The notes under the pieces were generated by a model. It was not told where the DNA came from, ran no database searches, and saw nothing but the letters and a program-made list of their open reading frames with translations. Below, piece after piece: positions 51,178 through 58,880 of a stretch of 64,000 nucleotides of DNA (positions within the stretch are counted from its first letter, which is position 1; each line of letters starts with the position of its first letter). Source of the DNA: Parabacteroides sp. An277 (GTDB lineage Bacteria > Bacteroidota > Bacteroidia > Bacteroidales > Tannerellaceae); assembly GCF_002159645.1 (NCBI RefSeq), contig NZ_NFJB01000001.1, positions 124,001 to 188,000 of the forward strand, in the 5' to 3' direction. Position numbers and translations under genes: made by a program.

Positions 51178-52143
51178 TTATTCAGTTTCCAAGCTGCCGC
51201 CATCTTGTTCCGTCCAAGGCGAAACGATGACACTATTAACCCACACTCCGCTCTCTTTTGTGATAGTTACCTCATAGGTATAGGAATGGCCTGCATTCCA
51301 AACAATGTCCTTTGATGCATAACACGAATATTCCCTCCTATTATTAATGACAAGATAGTATTCATTCTCCTTCACTGTTTGCGGAATGACAAGTGCGGCG
51401 AAACTGGCGAGGGAAGTTTCGTTTCCGTCGGATGCAAGGGGCTGTGGACCGAGGCTGTAGGCCGTGATAGTCCCCATTGTGTTTCCCTGCGTCCAGTTGA
51501 AATAATTCCCGTCCATGTCGTCCGTACTCACCGTGCCGTTCATAACAATATTGTTTATATCTCCTATCGTCACACTGACGTCATCACTTTCGTACACAGG
51601 ACCTACATTGCGGACATGCACCACCACTTTTGCCACTTGATGGTAGAATTTAAGGGCAATTTCCTGCCCTCCGCTTACCCTTCCCTGCGCAAAGAGCAAG
51701 TCGCTTTTCGCATAATTGTCGCCAGTTTGGTTGGTTTGTACAGACCATGAGTCGGAACGCTCTTCGCTGTTGTTACCATAATGCCAGGCACGGACAAATT
51801 TAGTCTCGTTGTCGCTTAGCCAAGAAGATTGCTCGCCGCTCGTAAAGGTCAGTTTGCCATCGGTACCGGCTGTGTAAATTCCTCTCTTGGCTTGCGTCCA
51901 GTCGGGAGTTGTCGTATCGTCATAATTGTCTATCACCTCTACAATGACGGTTTCCGTACCTTCCCAACTGTTATCGGGAGTCGCCCGCGTGTCGGTTGTC
52001 GCATCCGCCATAGTAGCAGTCAGCACCAACGGCTCGCCGTTTCCCGAAGGGCGTGTTTCGGTAAGGTCGTCATGCGAACAGGCGGATAGAATGCCTGCCA
52101 GCAAAAGGAGAATCATCCGTTTCAAGTCTGATAGTCGGTTCAT
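51178..52143 (-). CDS. Fimbrillin family lipoprotein (Mfa-like)
   Basis: A 321-residue lipoprotein starting MNRLSDLKRMILLLLAGILSAC. VLTATMADATTDTRATPDNSWEG, IALKFYHQVAKVVVHVRN and KENEYYLVINNRREYSCYASKDIVWNAGHSYTYEVTITK match the fimbrillin/FimA-like fold, with the final beta strand VIVSPWTEQDGG. Surface adhesin or shaft subunit is the likely role. It stands between HU-like gene 3 and higBA, with a 73-nt structured repeat 39 bp upstream. Confidence 0.8.
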   Translation of the reverse strand: MNRLSDLKRMILLLLAGILSACSHDDLTETRPSGNGEPLVLTATMADATTDTRATPDNSWEGTETVIVEVIDNYDDTTTPDWTQAKRGIYTAGTDGKLTFTSGEQSSWLSDNETKFVRAWHYGNNSEERSDSWSVQTNQTGDNYAKSDLLFAQGRVSGGQEIALKFYHQVAKVVVHVRNVGPVYESDDVSVTIGDINNIVMNGTVSTDDMDGNYFNWTQGNTMGTITAYSLGPQPLASDGNETSLASFAALVIPQTVKENEYYLVINNRREYSCYASKDIVWNAGHSYTYEVTITKESGVWVNSVIVSPWTEQDGGSLETE

Positions 52144-52181
52144 ATTACATGTATGTTTTTATGTTCTGTCTTTGTGCCACA

Positions 52182-52254
52182 GGCGGTTGCGATACCACCC
52201 GCTACACCTGTTGGGTGTTACTCCTGGACATTACGCACGGTGTCCGGCAGTGGC
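52182..52254. repeat. 73-nt structured repeat, copy 2
   Basis: Matches 46464-46536. The ACACC/GGTGT hairpin is unchanged; the second is kept by a wobble pair (CTGGACA with TGTCCGG). It lies 39 bp upstream of the fimbrillin start at 52143, in what would be its leader RNA. Confidence 0.75.
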
Positions 52255-52320
52255 TACCTTCCCATGTTTCTTAATAGAGGGAGGGTGTGTCATAAATAAG
52301 AAAATGTGATCTGAAAGTAA

Positions 52321-52356
52321 CTGAAAAGCTCCCCTGTCCTTAGGGGAGCTTTTCAG
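52321..52356 (-). terminator. Terminator overlapping the end of HU-like gene 3
   Basis: A perfect 15-bp stem, CTGAAAAGCTCCCCT with AGGGGAGCTTTTCAG, and a 6-base loop. The stop codon (52340-52342) lies at the loop. No long T-run follows, but the stem is strong. Confidence 0.65.
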
Positions 52357-52951
52357 ATAGCATTTTGATAGAGCCGGCTTCGACCGTAGTCGGGTACTCC
52401 GAGTCTACGCTGGTGAGGGTGATCTCGCCTTCGCCTACGCCCCCGGCTCCTACCAGCTGGATACGCCGTCCGTTCACCTCGGCAAAGCTGCTGCGGCTGA
52501 TGCGGTTCTTCTCGCGCGAGGTCAGGTCGTACACCTCCTCGATGCGGGGCGAACGGTCTGCCGTCCCTTGGTCGATGCTCAGTTCCACCGCGTTGGCGGC
52601 GTCGCGCATCTTCTGTTTGGGTGTAAATACAATCTTGGGGGTATTCAACGCCTTGGCCACGGTCACATCCTCCGGCTTGTCCATCATCTTGGACGAGACC
52701 GCGAGGCGGAACGAACCCAGTTCGGCCAGGTCCACGCTCGACCCTGCACGCATGGCATCGCAGATAATGTTACTAAAGCTGATAAGGGCATTCTTTACAT
52801 CGCCTTCCGAGAGCGAAGTCTCCCGTACAATGCGATCCACGACTGTTTCAGTCGATATCTTCTGTTGCGACTTGGGATGTGCGAAATACGCGATTTGTCC
52901 CTTCCGTTCACCCAATGTCAGGGTCTTCGATTTAATTTCAAATTCTAACAT
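52340..52951 (-). CDS. HU-like DNA-binding protein, short form
   Basis: A 203-residue relative of the protein at 29341: RKGQIAYFAHPKSQQKISTETVVDRIVRETSLSEGDVKNAL, MRAGSSVDLAELGSFRLAVSSKMMDKPEDVTVAKALNTPKIVFTPKQKMRDAANAV, then NRISRSSFAEVNGRRIQLVGAGGVGEGEITL. The last 45 residues of the long form (the Ig-like end) are missing. Palindrome array 4 (53014-53099) lies 63 bp upstream. Embedded among fimbrillin genes, it is a candidate regulator of them. Confidence 0.85.
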   Translation of the reverse strand: MLEFEIKSKTLTLGERKGQIAYFAHPKSQQKISTETVVDRIVRETSLSEGDVKNALISFSNIICDAMRAGSSVDLAELGSFRLAVSSKMMDKPEDVTVAKALNTPKIVFTPKQKMRDAANAVELSIDQGTADRSPRIEEVYDLTSREKNRISRSSFAEVNGRRIQLVGAGGVGEGEITLTSVDSEYPTTVEAGSIKMLSEKLP

Positions 52952-53013
52952 ATAACCTCCTTATTTTAATGTGTTTGTAGATGTTAATCATGTGCTGTTG
53001 CAAGTAACTGTAA

Positions 53014-53099
53014 CGACCAACCGTTGGGGACTGTGACGACCAACCGTTGGGTGTTGCCATGACCAACGGTTGGGTAGGATGACGACCAACGGTTGGGTA
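53014..53099. repeat. 23-bp phased palindrome array upstream of HU-like gene 3 (4 units)
   Basis: CCAACNGTTGG words start at 53017, 53040, 53063 and 53086, an exact 23-bp step; the first two have centre C, the last two G. All are followed by GG(G/T) and spacers containing GACGA or ATGA. The array lies 63 bp before the HU-like start and 15 bp after the fimbrillin stop at 53112. Confidence 0.85.
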
Positions 53100-53111
53100 T
53101 TTCAGGCCCCA

Positions 53112-53972
53112 TTAGTTAATGATTATGTTCGTAGTTCCTCCATCTTCCCAGTCCTGGATAGTGGCTTCGCTTATATCCAAACCGGTGTTGCTGACGGTGA
53201 CGTTCCACGTATAATTGTAGCCGGCCTCCAGTTTCCCGCTCGAAGGGGTAAGGTTGGCACTATAGCTTTGTGCATTGACCGTGACGGTAAGTCCTATCGT
53301 CGATGCCGCTTGCGGGAAAAGGATGACGTGGCTGTTGTTTTCCGAAAGGGATAGGGTCAACTCCGCAGGAGTTACCTCATCCGCAGTAGCCGTACCCGTT
53401 GCAGTATCGAACGAACCTTGCAGCTTCAGCCCGCTAAGGGTGTAGCTGAACGAGCTGCTCAAGTCCACATTGTTCCCTTCGAAGAAGTTCAGGGTAATCT
53501 GGCTCATGCAATGCTGGAAAGCGTTTTCGCCCGTGAAACTCACTGTCGGGTCTGCCTTGCTGGCCGTAGCTCCGGTGGCATAGAGAAAGTCTATCTTCGG
53601 TTGGGTATCCGCTTTTTGGTTTTCTGCCGAAGTGCTCACATCGGTATAGGTGGCATCTGCTGTATAAGGATAGTAGGCGTTGAAGGTCACTTCTTCCGCG
53701 CTTTGGAAATAGATGTTTTCCGCGACAGCCTCGAAGCTACTGCCATTCCAGCGATAGGCCCTATTGGTGTAATCGGTCGCTGTGCCTGTTACGGTGGAGA
53801 TGCCTATCTCGTCGTTTGTACCCCATTGGGTACCGCTGGCACGGGTCTGCGTGCCGCTGATGTCGGTATTTACTTCAAGGGCCACTTCGCCCTGGGACGA
53901 GGTATTTATTTCTTCGCTTGTGCAGGCGGCGAACGAGAGCGCCGTGGCTGCGATAAATACATATCTATACAT
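53112..53972 (-). CDS. Fimbrillin family lipoprotein
   Basis: A 286-residue lipoprotein: YVFIAATALSFAACTSEE signal, then VALEVNTDISGTQTRASGTQWGTNDEIGI (Mfa-like N-terminal domain with the Arg cleavage-like site TRASGTQW), AEEVTFNAYYPYT, FQHCMSQITLNFFEGNNVDL and LEAGYNYTWNVTVSNTGLDISEATIQDWEDGG, the classic last strands. Probable fimbrial subunit. 22 bp downstream of the phase-variable lipoprotein gene. Confidence 0.85.
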   Translation of the reverse strand: MYRYVFIAATALSFAACTSEEINTSSQGEVALEVNTDISGTQTRASGTQWGTNDEIGISTVTGTATDYTNRAYRWNGSSFEAVAENIYFQSAEEVTFNAYYPYTADATYTDVSTSAENQKADTQPKIDFLYATGATASKADPTVSFTGENAFQHCMSQITLNFFEGNNVDLSSSFSYTLSGLKLQGSFDTATGTATADEVTPAELTLSLSENNSHVILFPQAASTIGLTVTVNAQSYSANLTPSSGKLEAGYNYTWNVTVSNTGLDISEATIQDWEDGGTTNIIIN

Positions 53973-53994
53973 ATGGTGAATTTTATTTTGTGGG

Positions 53995-55150
53995 TTATTT
54001 TGCTTCTACGTCATTCCCTGCAACGACCGTCCAGTCGTGGATAGACCCTGTGGCGTCGGCCGGGATGTCCGGGTCGTGTGGCGGACGGTAAGGCGGCCAG
54101 TCGGGGTCCGGGTCGGGAGTAGGTTCCGGCTCCGGCTCTGGTTCGGGGTCAGGCTCGTCCGGTTCTTCCGGTTCGTCTGGTTCCTCGGGCTCTTCCGGTT
54201 TCGCCGTGTCGAGGGTATTCTCCAGGGCGATAGGAGACAGATGCGCCAAGTCGTCCAGTTTGCCGGTCAAGTCGGATTCGAACGCAAGCGTACGCCCATC
54301 CGCTAAAGTGATGGTTACATGCAGTAGCTGGTGAAGTTCCGGCAGGATGCCAAAGGTACGCAAGCGCATCACGATGCCCATTCCGTCCGGCCGCACTTCG
54401 ATATCGAACCAAGCCCTACTTCCCCTATCCGAGCGCAGGGTACTTTCCGCTACCGGCTCGCCATCGGGCAGATGGCGAGCCGGGATTAATCCGCTGAGCG
54501 TCGCCTCCGCACTCGTCACCTCAGCCGTATCGGTAAAGTTCAGTGTGAGGGTAATGGGCGCAACCAAACGACGCATCCCCAACGAGACAAGGAGCGTATC
54601 GCCCGCCGAAACCTCGACGGTGGTATCCGCCGCGAAGAGGTAATCGGGCAGGGAGGCCCGCAGCCCATCCTGCATTTCGTGGATAACCGCTATGTTATTT
54701 TCTATCGTAATGCCTTCCGGCGAATTGTAGGCGAGGAGAGGATAGGGTTCCGTAGAGGTGGAATCCTTATACATATATAATAGATGCGCATCCGCTATGA
54801 TAGCGGTATCGCCTATGAACAAGTTGTATGTCGAGGGGATATGTGCTTCCGCGAGAGCCTCCGACCAATCCGGCTGTATGGCAAGTATCTTGACCTTTGC
54901 CGTATCTGCCGGTGTAGGTTCGGGCTCTGGTTCCGGTTCCGGGTCGGGAGTAGGTTCCGGTGTAGGAACAGGTTCGGGAATGACCGGATCTTCGGCGCAA
55001 GCCGAGGCAAAGAGAAGGAGGGAGAGTGGTAATACCCCTGTAAAAAGATTAATGAATCTTAAAACCGGGGGGGGTAAAATAGCCTATTCGCCCTTCCTTT
55101 GCAGGCAGGCTCTTCCGTACGTCGATATGTTTAAAAAACGTAGACATCAT
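53995..55150 (-). pseudogene. Proline-rich lipoprotein split by a C8 tract (possible phase-OFF state)
   Basis: Starting at ATG 55150 the frame reads MMSTFFKHIDVRKSLPAKEG, RIGYFTPPG and stops shortly after a run of eight C (minus strand). In the next frame the sequence continues without a break to 53995: LFTGVLPLSLLLFASACAED (lipoprotein signal), two proline-glutamate repeats, and a beta-rich body (TLNFTDTAEVTSAEATLSGLIP, SRAWFDIEVRPDGMGIVMRLR) of the FimB/Mfa2- or DUF5119-like kind. Seven C would give one 384-residue protein. No usable start codon follows the tract, so expression depends on its length. A sequencing error in the homopolymer is the alternative. Confidence 0.7.
55067..55074 (-). 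repeat. Homopolymer G8/C8 in the lipoprotein gene
   Basis: Eight G on the plus strand (C8 in the coding strand). One base fewer joins the start codon frame to the signal peptide and body frame. Tracts of this kind slip during replication in contingency genes of other bacteria. Confidence 0.75.
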
Positions 55151-55170
55151 GATAAACATTGTTTCGCGGC

Positions 55171-55202
55171 CAAAAATAGACAAATAGTTTGAGACGACCA
55201 AA
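55171..55202 (-). promoter_or_regulatory. Full promoter of the C8-tract lipoprotein gene
   Basis: On the minus strand TTTG (55202-55199), 20 bases, then TATTTTTG (55178-55171): both boxes at consensus spacing for the Bacteroidetes primary sigma factor. The start codon at 55150 follows 20 bases later. Confidence 0.7.
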
Positions 55203-55301
55203 AGAATCATTTATTATTTTACGAATAATTCATGGTTTTTTCATTTAAAAAAACGGACACCTGGTAGGTCCTAAGGGAACCGGTTCGGAACGCTTGCTAC
55301 T

Positions 55302-55431
55302 GCAGGCCTCGCTCCGCTTCGACCCGCAGCTATGCACAGAAGTCCTCTTTGAGGACTGTTTTATTCCCTATATCATGCCTCGAAGAGGCGTAATTTCAGG
55401 TAGCCATAGGTCGAAGCGGAGCGAGGCCTGC
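55302..55431. ncRNA. 130-bp element with 23-bp perfect inverted repeat and two inner hairpins
   Basis: Arms 55302-55324 and 55409-55431 are exact complements (GCAGGCCTCGCTCCGCTTCG and GACC). The 84-base interior folds into AGTCCTC-TTT-GAGGACT (55341-55357, followed by GTTTTATT) and GCCTC-GAA-GAGGC (55377-55389), plus a GCTA/TAGC extension of the outer stem. It lies in the 397-bp gap between divergent genes. It could be a structured RNA, a small mobile (MITE-like) element or an invertible segment; the type given is the best guess. Confidence 0.5.
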
Positions 55432-55480
55432 GGTATCCCATTTAAATAAAAGAGTCGTACGAAAATTTCTTCCCAAACTA

Positions 55481-55512
55481 TTGGTGTGGAACCCGGAGTT
55501 TAACTATCTTTG
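55481..55512 (+). promoter_or_regulatory. Promoter of the GH92 gene
   Basis: TTGG (55481-55484), 20 bases, TATCTTTG (55505-55512), 35 bp before the GH92 start. Confidence 0.6.
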
Positions 55513-55547
55513 TCCCTACATTAAATAATACTAAACACAAATAACAA

Positions 55548-57794
55548 ATGAGAAAGCAACTAATGACACTTTTGCTATGCGGCAGCCTTGCTGCATGGGC
55601 ACAAGAACCGGTCGATTACGTGAACCCGTTTATCGGCACGAGCAATTTCGGGACGACCAATCCTGGCGCCGTTTGCCCGCAAGGCATGATGAGCGTGGTT
55701 CCCTTTAACGTAATGGGTTCGGATGTGAATAAATTCGACAAGGACGCCCAGTGGTGGTCTACGCCCTACTCGTCGGACAACCATTTCTTCACCGGCTTCG
55801 CGCATGGAAGTTTGAGTGGCGTCGGATGTCCGGAAATGGGCAGTCTGCTCCTAATGCCAACCTCCGGCGAACTGAACGTCGACTACAAGGCTTACGGCAG
55901 CGAATACAAAGACGAAGTGGCACGTCCCGGTTATTACAGCAATGTCCTGACCAAGTATAATATCAAAACGGAGGCGACCGCCATGCGTCGCACAGGATTG
56001 AGCCGTTTCACCTTCCCCGCCGGACAGGGTAATATCCTCCTGAACTTAGGCGAAGGGCTGACGAACGAGACCGGTGCGACGGTACGTTTCGTGAGCGATA
56101 CCGAAATCGAGGGCACCAAACTCCTCGGTACCTTCTGCTACAACCCGCAGGCCGTTTTCCCGGTCTATTTCGTCATGAAGTTGAGCAAAGCCCCGAAGGA
56201 ATGCGGCTACTGGAAGAAGCAGCGCGAGATGAAAGGCGTCGAGGCGGAATGGGACATCTACTCCGGCAAGTATAAACTCTACACGAAATACAACCGCGAG
56301 ATGAGCGGCGACGACATCGGCGTTTGGTTCAAATACGACACCGAAGCGAACGAGCAAATCACCGTCAAGATGGGTATCTCGTATGTCAGCATCGAAAATG
56401 CCCGCGAGAACATGGAGCAGGAAATCTCCGGTTTTGCGTTCGACGCGGTGGAACAATCCGCCCGCTCGATGTGGAACGATGCCCTCTCGGTTATCGAAGT
56501 AGAAGGCGGGACGAACGACGAGAAGTCCATCTTCTACACCGGCCTTTACCATCTTCTTATCCACCCGAACGCCTTGCAGGATGTGAACGGCGAATACCCG
56601 AAGATGGAATCGCTCGAAACGGGACACACGGACAGAGACCGCTACACGGTCTTTTCCCTCTGGGATACGTACCGCAACGTCAGCTCGCTCATGACGCTCC
56701 TCTATCCGGACTGCCAGTTGGATATCATCCAGACGATGCTCGACATGTATAAAGAGAACGGATGGCTCCCGAAGTGGGAACTCTACAGCCGCGAGACCTT
56801 CACGATGGAGGGAGACCCGGCAATACCCTATATCGTCGATGCCTGGATGAAAGGCCTGCGCGACTTCGATACGGAATTGGCTTACGAGGCCATGCGCAAA
56901 GGCGCTACTACGCCGGGCGAATATAACCTCCTCCGCCCCGACGCCAACGATTACTACTCGTTGGGTTACGTGCCTCTTCGCGAACAATATGACAATTCGG
57001 TTTCCCATGCACTGGAATATTACATAGCCGATTGGAACCTCTCGAAGTTTGCCGAGGCACTTGGGAAGAAGGAAGACGCGAAGCTCTTTTACGAACGTTC
57101 GATGGGTTACAAACATTATTATTGCAAAGATTATGGCACGTTCCGTCCTATCTTGCCCGACGGTACGTTCTATTCGCCTTTCGACCCGTTGCAGGGTGCC
57201 AACTTCGAGCCGAACCCAGGATTCCACGAAGGCAACGCCTGGAATTATACCTTCTTCGTACCGCATGATGTCAAAGGATTGGCCAAGTTGATGGGTGGCA
57301 AGAAGAAGTTCGTCAACAAGCTCCAGATGGTATTCGACAAGAAATACTATGACCCGGCCAATGAACCGGATATTGCTTATCCTTATCTATTCAGTTACTA
57401 TGAGGATGAAGCTTGGCGTACGCAGAAAGAGGTACACAATATCTTGAAGACGGGTTATCACAACGCCCCGAATGGTGTCCCTGGCAATGAAGATACCGGT
57501 ACGATGTCTACGTGGGCTATCTTCTCGATGTTAGGGTTCTATCCGGCGTGCCCGGGGAGTCCGGACTACGTGTTGACGTCACCCGTATTCGATAAAGTGA
57601 CACTTCATCTCGACAAGAAGTATTACCCGAAGGGCGACCTGATCATTACTTCGAAGCACACCTCGCCGGAATCCATCTATATCCAGGAAATCAAAGTTGG
57701 GGGTAAAAAACAGAAGGGCTATACCATTTCCCACCAGGATTTGGTCAATGCCGGTACGTTGGAATATACACTGGGCGAGACACCGAAGAAATAA
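55548..57794 (+). CDS. GH92 family alpha-mannosidase
   Basis: A 748-residue exported enzyme (signal LMTLLLCGSLAAWAQ). VDYVNPFIGTSNFGTTNPGAVCPQGM is the GH92 N-terminal domain; the catalytic alpha/alpha barrel holds YTVFSLWDTYRNVSSLMTLLYP, HEGNAWNYTFFVPHD and PGNEDTGTMSTWAIFSMLGFYP (the Glu and Asp residues that bind calcium and catalyse). Members remove terminal alpha-mannose with inversion, usually from host N-glycans. The exact linkage cannot be read from the sequence. It stands alone, with no SusC/SusD pair in the window. Confidence 0.93.
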   Translation: MRKQLMTLLLCGSLAAWAQEPVDYVNPFIGTSNFGTTNPGAVCPQGMMSVVPFNVMGSDVNKFDKDAQWWSTPYSSDNHFFTGFAHGSLSGVGCPEMGSLLLMPTSGELNVDYKAYGSEYKDEVARPGYYSNVLTKYNIKTEATAMRRTGLSRFTFPAGQGNILLNLGEGLTNETGATVRFVSDTEIEGTKLLGTFCYNPQAVFPVYFVMKLSKAPKECGYWKKQREMKGVEAEWDIYSGKYKLYTKYNREMSGDDIGVWFKYDTEANEQITVKMGISYVSIENARENMEQEISGFAFDAVEQSARSMWNDALSVIEVEGGTNDEKSIFYTGLYHLLIHPNALQDVNGEYPKMESLETGHTDRDRYTVFSLWDTYRNVSSLMTLLYPDCQLDIIQTMLDMYKENGWLPKWELYSRETFTMEGDPAIPYIVDAWMKGLRDFDTELAYEAMRKGATTPGEYNLLRPDANDYYSLGYVPLREQYDNSVSHALEYYIADWNLSKFAEALGKKEDAKLFYERSMGYKHYYCKDYGTFRPILPDGTFYSPFDPLQGANFEPNPGFHEGNAWNYTFFVPHDVKGLAKLMGGKKKFVNKLQMVFDKKYYDPANEPDIAYPYLFSYYEDEAWRTQKEVHNILKTGYHNAPNGVPGNEDTGTMSTWAIFSMLGFYPACPGSPDYVLTSPVFDKVTLHLDKKYYPKGDLIITSKHTSPESIYIQEIKVGGKKQKGYTISHQDLVNAGTLEYTLGETPKK

Positions 57795-57826
57795 TCCTCG
57801 GAATTGAGCTTATAGTTCCTAAATGA

Positions 57827-57882
57827 AGGCACGGGGCTGCAGAGAGATAAATAAACTCTGTGTCTCCGTGCCTCTCCTTTTT
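57827..57882 (+). terminator. Terminator between GH92 and queE
   Basis: AGGCACGG (57827-57834) pairs with CCGTGCCT (57866-57873), with GCAGAG/CTCTG continuing inside; TTTTT follows at 57878-57882. It serves GH92 (plus) and may also end queE (minus). Confidence 0.75.
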
Positions 57883-57887
57883 ATGGA

Positions 57888-58430
57888 TTATTGTATTTGT
57901 ATATACTTGTGCGTTTGCAAACTAAGTCTCCAGAAAGGATGCCGGAGGATGTAATCGACCACCTCCTGTGTGTTCCGGCAAGAACAGGGCTGGAGGTAAT
58001 GGTATGTAGCAGGAAGAGAGGCATAGGGCTCGACATCCTCTTCGCCGGTAAAAACGACCTTCACCTCGTCGATGCGCTCCAATACGACGGGTACCCCTTT
58101 CGGAGAGCAGGTAATCCAATCGATGGATGCCGGTACCCGATGCGTACCGTTCGTCTCGATGCAAACGTATTTACCCAGTTGGTGCAGTTGGTCGATAAAC
58201 GCGTCATCAATCCAGAGGGAGGGTTCGCCACCTGTGAGGATGACGGTCCGCGCTGGGCATTCGGCTACTTGTTGCATGATTTCTTTGTCGCTCATCCAGG
58301 CACCTGTCTCGTGCGGTGTATCGCAAAAGGCGCATTTCAGATTACAACCCGAAAAGCGAATAAAGAGCGCCGGCGTACCCGTATGGAATCCTTCACCCTG
58401 CAGGCTATAGAAAATCTCGTTGATTTTACG
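57888..58430 (-). CDS. queE: 7-carboxy-7-deazaguanine synthase
   Basis: A 180-residue radical SAM enzyme of queuosine synthesis. MRKINEIFYSLQGEGFHTGTPALFIRFSGCNLKCAFCDT has the cluster cysteines C30-x3-C34-x2-C37. TVILTGGEPSLW and CIETNGTHRVP follow the family. It turns 6-carboxytetrahydropterin (from QueD next door) into CDG. Start at 58430 matches the family; 58457 would overlap queD. 13 bp after queD. Confidence 0.92.
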   Translation of the reverse strand, partial: RKINEIFYSLQGEGFHTGTPALFIRFSGCNLKCAFCDTPHETGAWMSDKEIMQQVAECPARTVILTGGEPSLWIDDAFIDQLHQLGKYVCIETNGTHRVPASIDWITCSPKGVPVVLERIDEVKVVFTGEEDVEPYASLPATYHYLQPCSCRNTQEVVDYILRHPFWRLSLQTHKYIQIQ

Positions 58431-58443
58431 CATAAATATAACT

Positions 58444-58776
58444 TTATTCTTTCTCAAATATAGCTATATTCCCTTCGGATTCCTGCACTTCTACTTTGAA
58501 GCAATGCGGGACTCGGTCGCACACCCAGCGGGCGATGTTCTCGGCCGTCGGGTTAAAAGGCAAGACATCGTTTAGGTTTTTATGGTCTAATGCCTCTGTT
58601 ATCGACCGTTTGATATGGCTGAAGTCGGTCACCATACCGTCTTCGTTGAGTTCTTTTGCCCGGCAATAAATGGTGATAATCCAGTTGTGCCCGTGCAAGT
58701 TCGTGCATTTGCTTTCGTACGAGAGGCACAAGCGGTGGGATGCCGATATTTCTAATCTTTTAATAACCGTATACAT
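58444..58776 (-). CDS. queD: 6-carboxytetrahydropterin synthase
   Basis: A 110-residue member of the 6-pyruvoyltetrahydropterin synthase family. Zinc ligands His14 (SASHRL), His28 and His30 (NLHGHNW), catalytic Cys24, and C-terminal VEVQESEGNIAIFE are visible. First step of queuosine synthesis after GTP cyclohydrolase. The start at 58776 is set by the promoter: TATCTTTG at 58798-58805 (minus strand) excludes the longer ATG at 58800. Confidence 0.92.
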   Translation of the reverse strand: MYTVIKRLEISASHRLCLSYESKCTNLHGHNWIITIYCRAKELNEDGMVTDFSHIKRSITEALDHKNLNDVLPFNPTAENIARWVCDRVPHCFKVEVQESEGNIAIFEKE

Positions 58777-58797
58777 GCTTTCGTTGAATTTTCCGCG

Positions 58798-58805
58798 CAA
58801 AGATA
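58798..58805 (-). promoter_or_regulatory. -7 box of the queD-queE operon
   Basis: TATCTTTG on the minus strand, 21 bp before the queD start; it decides the start choice there. Confidence 0.65.
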
Positions 58806-58880
58806 CGTTGATTTCATGATTCGGCGCATAGATGTATGAGAATATTTGTATAAGTTTGCACTCCGAATAAGCGAAGAGGA

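Noticed and set aside
55325-55408. Invertible promoter between the 23-bp repeats
   Set aside because: No TAnnTTTG box was found on either strand of the interior and both flanking genes have their own promoters outside it; not fully excluded.
56046-57266. Long antisense open frame in the GH92 gene
   Set aside because: Shadow frame opposite clear GH92 catalytic motifs.
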